Shown piece after piece: positions 16,096 to 24,682 of a DNA stretch of 64,000 nt. The DNA comes from Polaribacter sp. IC073. GTDB taxonomy: Bacteria > Bacteroidota > Bacteroidia > Flavobacteriales > Flavobacteriaceae. Position numbers and translations under genes: made by a program. Every line of letters starts with the position of its first letter. The first letter of the stretch is position 1. The stretch spans positions 1-64,000 of the forward strand of contig NZ_VORS01000007.1 of assembly GCF_007997075.1 (NCBI RefSeq), written 5' to 3'. A model generated the notes under the pieces. That model was not told the origin of the DNA. It did not search any database and saw nothing but the letters and a program-made list of their open reading frames with translations.

Positions 16096-16938
16096 TTAAA
16101 TAATATTTAATTTACATTTCACGTAGCTTCTTGCCAATAAATTTATTTTCATAGGATTAGAAATTCGAACTCTAGAGTCCATAATTTTTTCTGATGGAAC
16201 CATTTTAAGTTTTTTAAGCAATCTCCTATAATATCGAAACGCTGTGTAGACTCCAAATTTAGCCTCCACAGGCAATTTTAAAATACCGTTAGTGTAGGCA
16301 TAATCAAAATCCGCTTCAATTTCATCAATAATTAGTTGTTTTGAAGTCGCATCTAATTTACCTAAATCTATGTTCGGGAAATAAGAACGATTCAACACTT
16401 CAAAATCATCTTTTAAATCGCGTAAAAAATTTACTTTTTGAAAAGCAGATCCCAAACGCATTGCAGCAGCTTTTAACTCTTCATATTGATTATCATCTCC
16501 ATTTACAAAAACCTTTAAACACATTAACCCAACAACATCTGCAGAACCATAAATATAGGCATCATACTCTTCTTTTGTGGTATATTCTGTTTTGTGCAAA
16601 TCTGCTTTCATACTTTTTAAGAAAGCTTGCACCATTTCATCCGGAATTTTATATTTATTTACCGTTTGTTGAAAGGAGTTTAAAATAGGATTTAAACTAA
16701 TTCCTAGCTCTTTTGAAAGATAATAATCTCTTTCAAAATGGTCCATTAATTGTTCTTTATTATAATCGTGAAAGGTATCAACAATTTCATCAGCAAAGCG
16801 AACAAAACCATAAATATTATAAATATCTGTTCTAATTTTTGGAGATAACATCTTTACAGCCATTGAAAAAGAAGTACTGTATTTTTCAGTAACCAACTTG
16901 CTACAATCATTAGAAACACTATCAAATAATTCTTTCAT
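16096..16938 (-). CDS. crtB: phytoene synthase
   Basis: 280 residues; it condenses two geranylgeranyl diphosphates to phytoene, the entry step of carotenoid synthesis. The first Asp-rich motif is in FADEIVDTFHDY (about 48-59) and the second in NFLRDLKDDFEVLNRSYFP (about 170-188). Both are needed for Mg-diphosphate binding. It starts 4 bp after the crtI stop codon, so the two are co-transcribed and probably coupled. Confidence 0.93.
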   Translation of the reverse strand: MKELFDSVSNDCSKLVTEKYSTSFSMAVKMLSPKIRTDIYNIYGFVRFADEIVDTFHDYNKEQLMDHFERDYYLSKELGISLNPILNSFQQTVNKYKIPDEMVQAFLKSMKADLHKTEYTTKEEYDAYIYGSADVVGLMCLKVFVNGDDNQYEELKAAAMRLGSAFQKVNFLRDLKDDFEVLNRSYFPNIDLGKLDATSKQLIIDEIEADFDYAYTNGILKLPVEAKFGVYTAFRYYRRLLKKLKMVPSEKIMDSRVRISNPMKINLLARSYVKCKLNII

Positions 16939-16942
16939 ATTA

Positions 16943-18406
16943 CTATTGATTTTTAATGATTAACTCTGATGCTATTTTACCAGAAATTAATGCTGGCGGA
17001 ACTCCCGGTCCTGGAACTGTTAGTTGCCCTGTAAAATACAAATTATTTACCTTACTACTTTTAATTTTAGGCCTTAAAAATGCCGTTTGTAAAAGTGTAT
17101 TTGCCATTCCGTATGCATTTCCTTTATAAGAGTTGTACTCTTCTTTAAAATCATTCACACAAAACGACCTATTAAACAGTACGTGTTTTTTTACTTCTTG
17201 GTTTGTCAATCTCTCAAATCTATCTAAAATTTTATGGAAATATGTTTCTCTTAAAGCTTCTGTATCTTCAATTCCTGGTGCTAAAGGAATTAAAAAGAAA
17301 CCTGCTTCTTTACCTTCTGGCGCAGATGTTTTGTCTGTCATAGAAGTAAAATTCGCATAAAACAAAGGATCTGTTGGCCATTTAGGTTTGTCGTAAATTT
17401 CTTCTGCGTGCAAATCAAAATTTGTATCAAAAAATAAAGTATGATGACTTACATTTTCTATTTTTTTGTCAAAACCAACATAAAATAATAATGATGATGG
17501 TGCAAAGGTCTTTTTATCCCAATATTTTTCTGAATACTGTCTTAAGTTTTCATCCAACAAAGTTTCTGTATGGTGATAGTCTGCACCACTTAAAACCAAA
17601 CTCGTTTCAATTTCTTTTCCGTTTACAACTAACCCAGAAACATTCTGATGACTATCTGTGGTAATTTTTTCTACGTTTGCATTCACCTCAAACTTAACCC
17701 CTAAATGCGTTGCCAAAGAAACCATTCCTTCAATTACTTTATACATTCCGCCTCTTGGGTGCCAGGTTCCTAGACCAAAATCTGCATAATTCATAAAATT
17801 ATAAAATGCGGGAGTGTTGCTTGGTTTTGCTCCCAGAAACAACACAGGGAATTCTAAAATCTTAATTAATTTATCACTTTTTATATTTTTTCTAACTTGT
17901 TTTCTTATCGTAGAAAAAAACTGAGTAACTCTTGCTACTGTTGTTGTTGTAACTAATTCTAAAGGAGATATACCAGGCTTGTATACCAAATCTAAAATTG
18001 CAGTTTCATAATTTGACTTTGCAGAATCTAAAAAAGTTTTTAAGTGTTTTGCACTTCCTTTTTCTTCTGCCTCGAACATTTTGTAAATGTCTTCTAAGTT
18101 TTCAGAAATTTTTAAAGAAGAATTTTCTCCAAAATAAACTTCGTAACCAGGACTTAATTTATCTAGCGTGTAATAATCTGAAGGTTTCTTCCCAAAATCT
18201 GCAAAAAAACGTTCGAAAACATCTGGCATCCAATACCAAGAAGGACCTAAATCAAACGTAAACCCGTCTTTTTTATACTGTCTTGCTCTACCGCCCAAAG
18301 TATCGTTTTTCTCTAAAACAGTAACCTTATAACCTTTTTTGGCTAAGTAACATGAAGCCGATAAAGCCGAGAAACCAGAACCAATGATATGTATTTTTCT
18401 ATCCAT
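16943..18406 (-). CDS. crtI: phytoene desaturase
   Basis: 487 residues. FAD-dependent enzyme that desaturates phytoene to lycopene. The dinucleotide-binding motif IHIIGSGFSALSASCYLAKKG (split here as IIGSGFSA and LEKNDTLGGRARQ, 6-45) opens the protein, and the CrtI C-terminal signature YFTGQLTVPGPGVPPALISG (about 459-478) closes it. First gene of crtI-crtB-crtZ. Its upstream 60 bp holds a consensus -7 box and a 9-bp-period direct repeat, likely the control region for the LitR-like regulator encoded next door. Confidence 0.94.
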   Translation of the reverse strand: MDRKIHIIGSGFSALSASCYLAKKGYKVTVLEKNDTLGGRARQYKKDGFTFDLGPSWYWMPDVFERFFADFGKKPSDYYTLDKLSPGYEVYFGENSSLKISENLEDIYKMFEAEEKGSAKHLKTFLDSAKSNYETAILDLVYKPGISPLELVTTTTVARVTQFFSTIRKQVRKNIKSDKLIKILEFPVLFLGAKPSNTPAFYNFMNYADFGLGTWHPRGGMYKVIEGMVSLATHLGVKFEVNANVEKITTDSHQNVSGLVVNGKEIETSLVLSGADYHHTETLLDENLRQYSEKYWDKKTFAPSSLLFYVGFDKKIENVSHHTLFFDTNFDLHAEEIYDKPKWPTDPLFYANFTSMTDKTSAPEGKEAGFFLIPLAPGIEDTEALRETYFHKILDRFERLTNQEVKKHVLFNRSFCVNDFKEEYNSYKGNAYGMANTLLQTAFLRPKIKSSKVNNLYFTGQLTVPGPGVPPALISGKIASELIIKNQ

Positions 18407-18422
18407 TTATTATTTTGTTTAA

Positions 18423-18430
18423 CAAATATA
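18423..18430 (-). promoter_or_regulatory. -7 promoter box of crtI
   Basis: On the minus strand TATATTTG matches TAnnTTTG exactly and would start transcription about 10 nt before the crtI ATG. No TTG is found at the usual -33 distance; the direct repeat at 18436-18452 covers that place, as expected of a promoter depending on or blocked by a regulator. Confidence 0.45.
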
Positions 18431-18435
18431 CAATA

Positions 18436-18452
18436 ATATTAAACATATTAAA
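18436..18452. repeat. ATATTAAA direct repeat, candidate regulator operator
   Basis: ATATTAAA occurs at 18436-18443 and again at 18445-18452, a 9 bp period, directly upstream of the crtI -7 box. The tract lies between litR and crtI and is the only obvious repeated unit in this 60 bp gap. Binding by the MerR/B12 regulator is inference. Confidence 0.35.
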
Positions 18453-18466
18453 ATATATCAACTAAT

Positions 18467-19360
18467 TTACAACACTTTTAACAAATCTGAAACTGAAGCG
18501 TGAAAAGTTATCTTTGACGAAAAATTGGCCGTGTTTAGTAGGTTTGTCTTTCGTCCTACAGCAATCATTTGATGATTTGTATTTTCTAAAATACTTTTTA
18601 TTTCATCAAAATACGCTTCAATTTTGTCATCAAAAGGCATAATTGTTAACGAAGTTATAAAACACACTTCTTTATTACTCTTAAAGAAATAATTTAAATT
18701 GTCTAACGGTAAACTCTGCCCTAAATATATAGTATGATGTCCTCTTAGAACCAATTCGTAATTAAGGTATAAAAGTCCTAATTCATGAATCTCGTTTTCT
18801 GGTAGAAATAATACGTACGTTTTTTCAGAAGGTTTAATTCCGTATTGCAAACTCTCTGTACTTATGTGAATTTTTTGAGCAATTAAATTTGATATAAAAT
18901 GCTCATGAGCAGGTAACAACGTATCTGTTTGCCACAACAAACCAATATGATTTAAAAACGGAATAAATACATCTCTAAAAATTTCTCTAAAACTTTTTTG
19001 ATGTAAAAGCTTGTCATAAGTTGTATTAAACAACACTTTGTCAAACTGTAACATTGCCAATTTAAAAGCGTTAATTGCTTCATCATTTATAGCCATCGAA
19101 AAAGCAACTTCTCTAGAATGCTGTAAAATCTCTTCTTCAGACATTATTGCTATTTTAGATATTTTATACTTGTTTTTAGTCAGCAAAACAACGTTTAGTA
19201 GTTTTTGTAAATTCTGATGAGAATAATATCTAATGTTGGTATCTGTTCTTTGGGGTTCTAATAAATTATATCTTTTTTCCCATATACGTATGGTATGGGC
19301 TTTAATCCCTGATATGTTTTCAAGGTCTTTAATGGTGAAATCTTGCTTTATATTGTTCAA
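18467..19360 (-). CDS. litR: LitR/CarH-like MerR regulator with cobalamin-binding domain
   Basis: 297 residues from a TTG at 19358-19360; an earlier TTG overlaps the -7 box. The MerR helix-turn-helix is DFTIKDLENISGIKAHTIRIWEKRY. The C-terminal half has the B12-binding helical cap with W143-x9-E153H154 and the Rossmann motif ExHxxG with H192 (EIHELG). These are the adenosylcobalamin photoreceptor marks of CarH/LitR, which hold carotenoid genes silent in the dark and release them in light. In Thermus CarH the residue after the Trp is a His that ligates cobalt after illumination; here it is Gln. Location next to crtI supports control of the crt genes. Confidence 0.85.
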   Translation of the reverse strand: MNNIKQDFTIKDLENISGIKAHTIRIWEKRYNLLEPQRTDTNIRYYSHQNLQKLLNVVLLTKNKYKISKIAIMSEEEILQHSREVAFSMAINDEAINAFKLAMLQFDKVLFNTTYDKLLHQKSFREIFRDVFIPFLNHIGLLWQTDTLLPAHEHFISNLIAQKIHISTESLQYGIKPSEKTYVLFLPENEIHELGLLYLNYELVLRGHHTIYLGQSLPLDNLNYFFKSNKEVCFITSLTIMPFDDKIEAYFDEIKSILENTNHQMIAVGRKTNLLNTANFSSKITFHASVSDLLKVL

Positions 19361-19381
19361 TGTTTCTAATTTATTATTCAA

Positions 19382-19389
19382 CAAATGTA
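19382..19389 (-). promoter_or_regulatory. -7 promoter box of the LitR-like gene
   Basis: Minus-strand TACATTTG matches TAnnTTTG exactly. It overlaps the farthest upstream possible TTG start of the regulator, which argues that translation begins at the later TTG (19360). No well-spaced TTG -33 element. The 88 bp between the divergent regulator and sigma-factor genes must hold both promoters. Confidence 0.4.
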
Positions 19390-19472
19390 AATGTTTTTAA
19401 CTCAACAAAATATTTTTTATAATAATTGTAACATTTTATATATTTATGCTACTAATAATTAACTAACCTATA

Positions 19473-19973
19473 TTGAAATTGCAGAAAGATTTAGAAAAAA
19501 AATTTTTATCAGATTTTGAAACAAATCAAAATATAGTGCACAAAATTTGTAGAATTTATACTACAGATAGAAATGCTCATAATGATCTATTTCAAGAAAT
19601 AACCATACAGGTGTGGAAAAACTACGCAAAGTTTAGAGGAGACTCTAAATTTAGTACGTGGATGTATCGAGTGGCTTTAAATACCGCAATTTCATTATAT
19701 AGAAAATCGACTAGAAAGGTAAAAACACAAGATTTTAGTGATGTTGCATACAAAATTAAAGCGACCGATTATGATGATACCGAAGAAGTACAGTTAAAAG
19801 CTTTGTACAAAGCGATTCATAAATTGAATGATATAGATAAGGCGCTGATTTTTTTATATTTAGAAGACAAACCTTATAAAGAAATATCGGAAACATTAGG
19901 AATAACAAGTGTAAATGCAAGAGTGAAGATGAACAGAGCAAAAGAAAAGTTAAAAAACATTTTAAACCCATAA
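19473..19973 (+). CDS. ECF-type RNA polymerase sigma factor
   Basis: 166 residues, starting at TTG. Region 2 is DLFQEITIQVWKNYAKFRGDSKFSTWMYRVA (about 28-70, with the -10 recognition helix) and region 4 is ALIFLYLEDKPYKEISETLGITSVNARVKM (a helix-turn-helix, about 123-152). It is divergent from the LitR-like gene and 2 bp upstream of a membrane protein gene, the usual place for an anti-sigma factor. Involvement in the light or carotenoid response, as CarQ-type sigma factors in Myxococcus, is plausible but inferred only from position. Confidence 0.9.
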   Translation: MKLQKDLEKKFLSDFETNQNIVHKICRIYTTDRNAHNDLFQEITIQVWKNYAKFRGDSKFSTWMYRVALNTAISLYRKSTRKVKTQDFSDVAYKIKATDYDDTEEVQLKALYKAIHKLNDIDKALIFLYLEDKPYKEISETLGITSVNARVKMNRAKEKLKNILNP

Positions 19974-19975
19974 AT

Positions 19976-20590
19976 ATGGATTTATTAGACAATTATAAAA
20001 AAGCCTGGGAGAATCAACCAGAAGAAGCATGTAAATTTTCTACAATAGAAATTTACAAATTGGCACAATTAAGATCATCCTCTATTGTAAAATGGATCTT
20101 TATTATTGGTATTCTAGAATTTGTAATCTTAAATTCTCTCTACTTTTTTGTAGACATGGATGAAGCGTATGAAGAGTATAAAAAAATAGGATTAGAAAAT
20201 TTTATTTATTATTCTCAAATTTTAGCATATCTAATTCTATTTTACTTTTTAGTCATGTTTTATCTAAACTATAAAAACATTACTGCTATAGATTCTACAA
20301 ATAAGTTGATGAAAAAAATTATTAAGACTAGAAAAACAGTAAGAAACTACGTGTTGTTTAACTTAGGTTATATGGCTTTGTTAATGATTATTGTTATGGT
20401 CGCAGAAATAAATCTACAAATTGAAGATTTAAACACCAAACAAATTATTCTAATTATTCTTTTAACATTATTAGTTACAGCAGTTGCATTGGGAGTTTTA
20501 TGGCTTTTTTACCAACTCCTTTATGGTTTTTTATTGAAAAAATTAAAAAGAAATTATAAAGAATTGGCTAAATTAGACAGCGTAAACTAA
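19976..20590 (+). CDS. membrane protein, candidate anti-sigma partner
   Basis: 204 residues. A cytosolic N-terminal segment of about 37 residues (LDNYKKAWENQPEEACKFS) is followed by four membrane spans (about 38-57, 78-98, 119-141, 152-175) and a basic C-terminal tail. No zinc-binding anti-sigma motif is present. The tight linkage to the ECF sigma gene (2 bp) and the cytosolic head fit a membrane-tethered sigma regulator. No family recognised with confidence. Confidence 0.75.
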   Translation: MDLLDNYKKAWENQPEEACKFSTIEIYKLAQLRSSSIVKWIFIIGILEFVILNSLYFFVDMDEAYEEYKKIGLENFIYYSQILAYLILFYFLVMFYLNYKNITAIDSTNKLMKKIIKTRKTVRNYVLFNLGYMALLMIIVMVAEINLQIEDLNTKQIILIILLTLLVTAVALGVLWLFYQLLYGFLLKKLKRNYKELAKLDSVN

Positions 20591-20602
20591 AGAGACTACT
20601 TT

Positions 20603-21082
20603 ATGAAAAAGGTGCTATTATTTGTTTTTCTAAGTTTTTCATTCATTTCATTTTCTCAGAAATCAAACTTTTGGGAACATGTGCAATTCGGTGGAGGTTT
20701 TACTGTAGGTTTTGGGAACCAAACTACTATTGGTATTTCTCCAAGTGCGATTTATAATTTCGATAATGGTTTTGCTTTAGGAACAGGATTAAACTATTTA
20801 TATTCAGAAATTAACGATTTTTCTACGAGCGTTTATGGCGCTAGTTTAATTTCCTTATACCAAACTAATTTCGGTGTTCAGTTTTCTGGAGAATTTGATT
20901 ACAATTTTGCAAAACAAAAAGATCAATTTGGGTCAATAAACACCAACTTCCCTGCACTACATTTAGGTATTGCATACAACCAAGGTAGGTTTGCAGTTGG
21001 TGTTCGTTATGACGTTTTGTATGACAAGAATAAAAATATTTTTGCGTCACCTATTTCGCCTGTTATCCGTTTCTATTTCTAA
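20603..21082 (+). CDS. small outer-membrane beta-barrel protein
   Basis: 159 residues with a signal peptide ([18 protein letters not shown], then QKSNFW). Gly- and aromatic-rich alternating strands follow ([40 protein letters not shown]), and it ends in a phenylalanine-terminated strand (ISPVIRFYF), the hallmark of outer-membrane insertion. Third gene after the sigma factor and membrane protein, 12 bp apart, so it is perhaps a target or reporter of that system. Its stop codon overlaps the stop of the convergent aldolase gene. Confidence 0.78.
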   Translation: MKKVLLFVFLSFSFISFSQKSNFWEHVQFGGGFTVGFGNQTTIGISPSAIYNFDNGFALGTGLNYLYSEINDFSTSVYGASLISLYQTNFGVQFSGEFDYNFAKQKDQFGSINTNFPALHLGIAYNQGRFAVGVRYDVLYDKNKNIFASPISPVIRFYF

Positions 21083-22098
21083 AAGTTTTTTAGTTCCATT
21101 AGTAATTTTTCTAACATTTTATTTGTAAAATCTAAATGCGTTACAATTCTAATTCTGCCTTCTCCCATCGGAGATAATAGAATGTTTTTTGCTTTCATTT
21201 TTTCAATAAAATTAGCAGCACCTACTTTTTCGTCCACATAAAAAATAATGATATTCGTTTCTATTGGTGCTACTTTTGTAACATAACTGCAAGATTTTAA
21301 AACATCTCCTATAATTTGTGCTTTTTGATGATCTTCGTCTAATCTTTCTATATGGTTATCTAGTGCATAAATTCCTGCTGCTGCTAAAAAACCAACTTGT
21401 CTCATGGCACCCCCTAATAATTTACGAATACGCAATGCTTTTGCTATATCTTCTTTAGACCCCAATAAGATAGAGCCAATTGGAGCTCCTAATCCTTTAG
21501 AAAGACAAATCGAAATCGTATCAAATAATTTTCCATATTGTTTCGGAGTTTCTTTTTTAGCAACCAAAGCATTAAATAAACGTGCGCCATCTAAATGAAA
21601 CGCTAAATTATTTTCTTTTGATATTTTCTGAAGCTTCTCTAATTCCGAAAAGTCCCAACAAGCGCCTCCTCCTTTATTCGTTGTATTTTCGATACAAACC
21701 AATCTTGAAAACGGAACATGAATATCTGAGCGTCCAGCAACTGCTTCTTGTAACTGTGCTGCTGTAAACATTCCTCTATCTCCGTCTATTAATTTACACG
21801 TTACACCAGAGTTAAACGCAGCTCCTCCGCCTTCGTAATTATACACGTGTGCATATTTATCACAAATTAATTTATCCCCGGGTTGTGTGTGTAATTTTAT
21901 GGCCGTTTGATTCGCCATGGTTCCTGATGGAAAAAATAAGGCATCTTCCATTCCGAATAATTTTGCCGCTTTTTCTTGCAATTTATTTACGGTCGGATCC
22001 ATTTTAAAAACATCATCACCAACTTTGGCGTTCATCATTGCTTCCAACATTTCTGCTGTTGGTTTGGTTACTGTATCTGAAATTAAGTCTATTATCAT
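21079..22098 (-). CDS. ltaE: low-specificity L-threonine aldolase
   Basis: 339 residues. PLP enzyme that splits threonine/allo-threonine into glycine and acetaldehyde. N-terminal [17 protein letters not shown] (4-20), [21 protein letters not shown] (about 168-177, PLP aspartate) and the Schiff-base lysine in [13 protein letters not shown] (about 198-210) are all present. Convergent with the preceding gene, sharing the tetranucleotide CTAA for both stop codons. Confidence 0.92.
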   Translation of the reverse strand: MIIDLISDTVTKPTAEMLEAMMNAKVGDDVFKMDPTVNKLQEKAAKLFGMEDALFFPSGTMANQTAIKLHTQPGDKLICDKYAHVYNYEGGGAAFNSGVTCKLIDGDRGMFTAAQLQEAVAGRSDIHVPFSRLVCIENTTNKGGGACWDFSELEKLQKISKENNLAFHLDGARLFNALVAKKETPKQYGKLFDTISICLSKGLGAPIGSILLGSKEDIAKALRIRKLLGGAMRQVGFLAAAGIYALDNHIERLDEDHQKAQIIGDVLKSCSYVTKVAPIETNIIIFYVDEKVGAANFIEKMKAKNILLSPMGEGRIRIVTHLDFTNKMLEKLLMELKNF

Positions 22099-22180
22099 TT
22101 TATTTTTTGTTGAAACTAATTTTACTTATTACATCAAAAAATGTGATAAATAAAAATAGCGAAATTCGTTTAATTCATGT

Positions 22181-24595
22181 CTAATAATCACTTCCAATTG
22201 GCGAACCATCTGGAATTTGTGGTGCTTTTGATTTCTTAAATGAAATTGGATTTTTAATAAAATCATTAATTATTTTCACCATTGCATTGTCATATATTTT
22301 CTGAATTCCTTTTGAATTTTTATTTTTTAAGATCAATTTGATTTCATCCAACTGAAACAACACAATTGCATTTACTTGTTGGTACTGATTCTTATATGCA
22401 GCCAAATAAAATAATTGCTCTAAAACAGTTGTATTTATTACATTTTGTAATTCTTGATAATAGGTATCTTTATGTGTTTTGTTGATGGTTTTAGAAACCA
22501 ATTCATCAATTAGTTCAACCAAACCTAACTGATTTTTATTCAAACTTTTATGTGCAATTAACCTGGATGCTCTTTGCGGATTCAATAATAAATTCAACGT
22601 CATTTCACTAGCTGTTTCTACTGCCCCAAAAGCATCAAATGCTACGCCTAAATCACTTTTAAAAGATTCTCTACTTCTACCATAGCCCATTGCTCTTGGT
22701 GGAAATAAGGCTAATTTTTCTTTCGGAATAGCAATTTCTTCAACATTTATGGTTTGCAAAACTGCTTGTAGCGCAATTCTTTCTGTAGTACCAGAAACTC
22801 TTTTTACAATGGTTTGGTTATCTCCTTTAATTGCATATGAATACTCTAATCCGCCAATTAATTTTACAGTTGCTTCTGTTTGAAATCTGTGGAAAAAATA
22901 CAACGGTACAAACACATCTTCTAATACAGAATATGGTTGATTCGTTTTTATATTGTCCGTAGAAAAATTAGCAATCGCTTTTTTTCTAATCTTTAAAAGA
23001 TTGTATAATTCATCATGAATATTGCCGCCATTGTCCCATAAATGTGCAGAAGCACTTGCACTTCCTTGAGACCTTGCATCTGAATCGGACAAGTATTTTA
23101 ATCCGTTGGCAGCAGCATTTTCTAAAATTTTGTTCAATTCATTTTCTTCCTTATTCTCAAAATCCTGATAAAAATAAGCAACCGTTACTTTATCCCAAGG
23201 TCCAATTTTAGTATCATAGGCATCAGAAAAATCAATTTTACCGTCTTTTAAGGTAAACTTCGGATGCGGATAATCCATCACAGAAGACCTTCCGTTTGTA
23301 CTTGCTGCGAAATTGTGCGCAAAACCTAACGTATGGCCTATTTCATGTGCAGACAATTGTCTAATTCTTGCAATTGCCATTTGCAAAGCAAAATCATCCT
23401 CTACAGCATTCTTTTTATAAGGTGCTTGCAACGCTTGTGCTATTAAAAAATCTTGACGAATTCGTAAACTTCCTAAACTTACATGCCCTTTTAAAATTTC
23501 GCCCGTTCTTGGGTCAGAAATACTGCCACCATAACTCCAACCACGCGTAGATCTGTGCACCCATTGCACCATATTGTACCGAATATCTAAAGGATCCGCG
23601 CCTTCTGGTAACATTTTCATCTGAAAAGCATCTTTGTAACCAATCGCTTCAAAAGCCTGATTCCACCAACGTCCGCCTTCTAATAACGCAGAACGAACTG
23701 GTTCTGGCGTTCCTCTATCTAAATAATAAATAATAGGTTCCTTAGCTTCTGAAACGGCAGCATTCGGATTTTTCTTTTCCAAACGATGTCTAAAAATAAA
23801 ACGTTTTGTAATTGATTCGTTTACGGGTGTTGCATAATCTAAATAAGACATTGCATAACCTCCAGAACGGGTATCAAATTTTCTAGGTTTGTAGTTATTA
23901 TCTGGTAATTTCACAAAAGAATGATGCTGATGTACAGTCACCAAACTTGCATCTGGCGTTACACTTCTTATATTATATCCTTTCGGTGCACCTTTAAAAG
24001 TAAGCATTACGTCAAATTCTACGTTTTTAGGAAATGCTTTTGTTCTTTCTAAATTAAAAGCCGATTTACTTTTGTCTAAACTATAATTCCCTTGCTTATT
24101 TCTAGCTAAAGTGCTTGTAACACCATGCGCATCTCTCATAAAAAAATCGGTTGCATCTACTAAGAAGCTGCCATTTTTTTCTTCTTTGATAACAAAACCA
24201 TGTAAAACCGATTTTGCAAACGCTTCTTTTACAGATTGTTTTTCTTCTTTATTATCGGTAATTGCTCTGTAATCTAAATTAGGTTGCATCAACATTAACT
24301 TATTACCTGCTTTTTTAAAATGAACAACTACTCCACTGCCTAATTGCCCTCTGTCTAAACCCAAATCATTAGAACCAACACCTTCAGAAAGTGAACGCAC
24401 ATAAAGAAACTCTGCAGCTATTTCATCAATTTGAAGGAATAATTTATCAGCAGTATCATCATAATAAAAGGTAAAATACCCTTCATATTTAGTAATTCCT
24501 TTTTGTAATTTGTTTCCCGTTTTCTCTGTAAAAAACTGCGAAAATCCATCTACAGAAACGGTAATAAAAAATAGAATAAGTAGTAATTTTTTCAT
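22181..24595 (-). CDS. secreted zinc-dependent metalloprotease (DUF5117/DUF5118 type)
   Basis: 804 residues from the ATG at 24595, chosen because it begins a signal peptide (MKKLLLILFFITVSVDGFS). The zinc site is HEIGHTLGFAHNFAAS (about 411-426), an extended HExxHxxGxxH metzincin motif followed by SSVMDYPHP with the Met-turn methionine. An N-terminal domain (TEKTGNKLQKGITKYEGYF) matches the DUF5118 start of this Bacteroidetes family as I recall. Probably periplasmic; substrate unknown. It is divergent from prfB across 87 bp. Confidence 0.85.
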   Translation of the reverse strand: MKKLLLILFFITVSVDGFSQFFTEKTGNKLQKGITKYEGYFTFYYDDTADKLFLQIDEIAAEFLYVRSLSEGVGSNDLGLDRGQLGSGVVVHFKKAGNKLMLMQPNLDYRAITDNKEEKQSVKEAFAKSVLHGFVIKEEKNGSFLVDATDFFMRDAHGVTSTLARNKQGNYSLDKSKSAFNLERTKAFPKNVEFDVMLTFKGAPKGYNIRSVTPDASLVTVHQHHSFVKLPDNNYKPRKFDTRSGGYAMSYLDYATPVNESITKRFIFRHRLEKKNPNAAVSEAKEPIIYYLDRGTPEPVRSALLEGGRWWNQAFEAIGYKDAFQMKMLPEGADPLDIRYNMVQWVHRSTRGWSYGGSISDPRTGEILKGHVSLGSLRIRQDFLIAQALQAPYKKNAVEDDFALQMAIARIRQLSAHEIGHTLGFAHNFAASTNGRSSVMDYPHPKFTLKDGKIDFSDAYDTKIGPWDKVTVAYFYQDFENKEENELNKILENAAANGLKYLSDSDARSQGSASASAHLWDNGGNIHDELYNLLKIRKKAIANFSTDNIKTNQPYSVLEDVFVPLYFFHRFQTEATVKLIGGLEYSYAIKGDNQTIVKRVSGTTERIALQAVLQTINVEEIAIPKEKLALFPPRAMGYGRSRESFKSDLGVAFDAFGAVETASEMTLNLLLNPQRASRLIAHKSLNKNQLGLVELIDELVSKTINKTHKDTYYQELQNVINTTVLEQLFYLAAYKNQYQQVNAIVLFQLDEIKLILKNKNSKGIQKIYDNAMVKIINDFIKNPISFKKSKAPQIPDGSPIGSDY

Positions 24596-24682
24596 GTTTG
24601 GTAAATTTTCTATAAATCTATACAATAACAATCAGCTTTTAAAACAAGAAATCTTAAAATTTCATTTATTTTTGTTCAACTT

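Noticed and set aside
24601..24682. An RF2 frameshift site upstream of the prfB ATG
   Set aside because: The UGA-containing slippery sequence is not present; the annotated frame includes the complete N-terminal helix.
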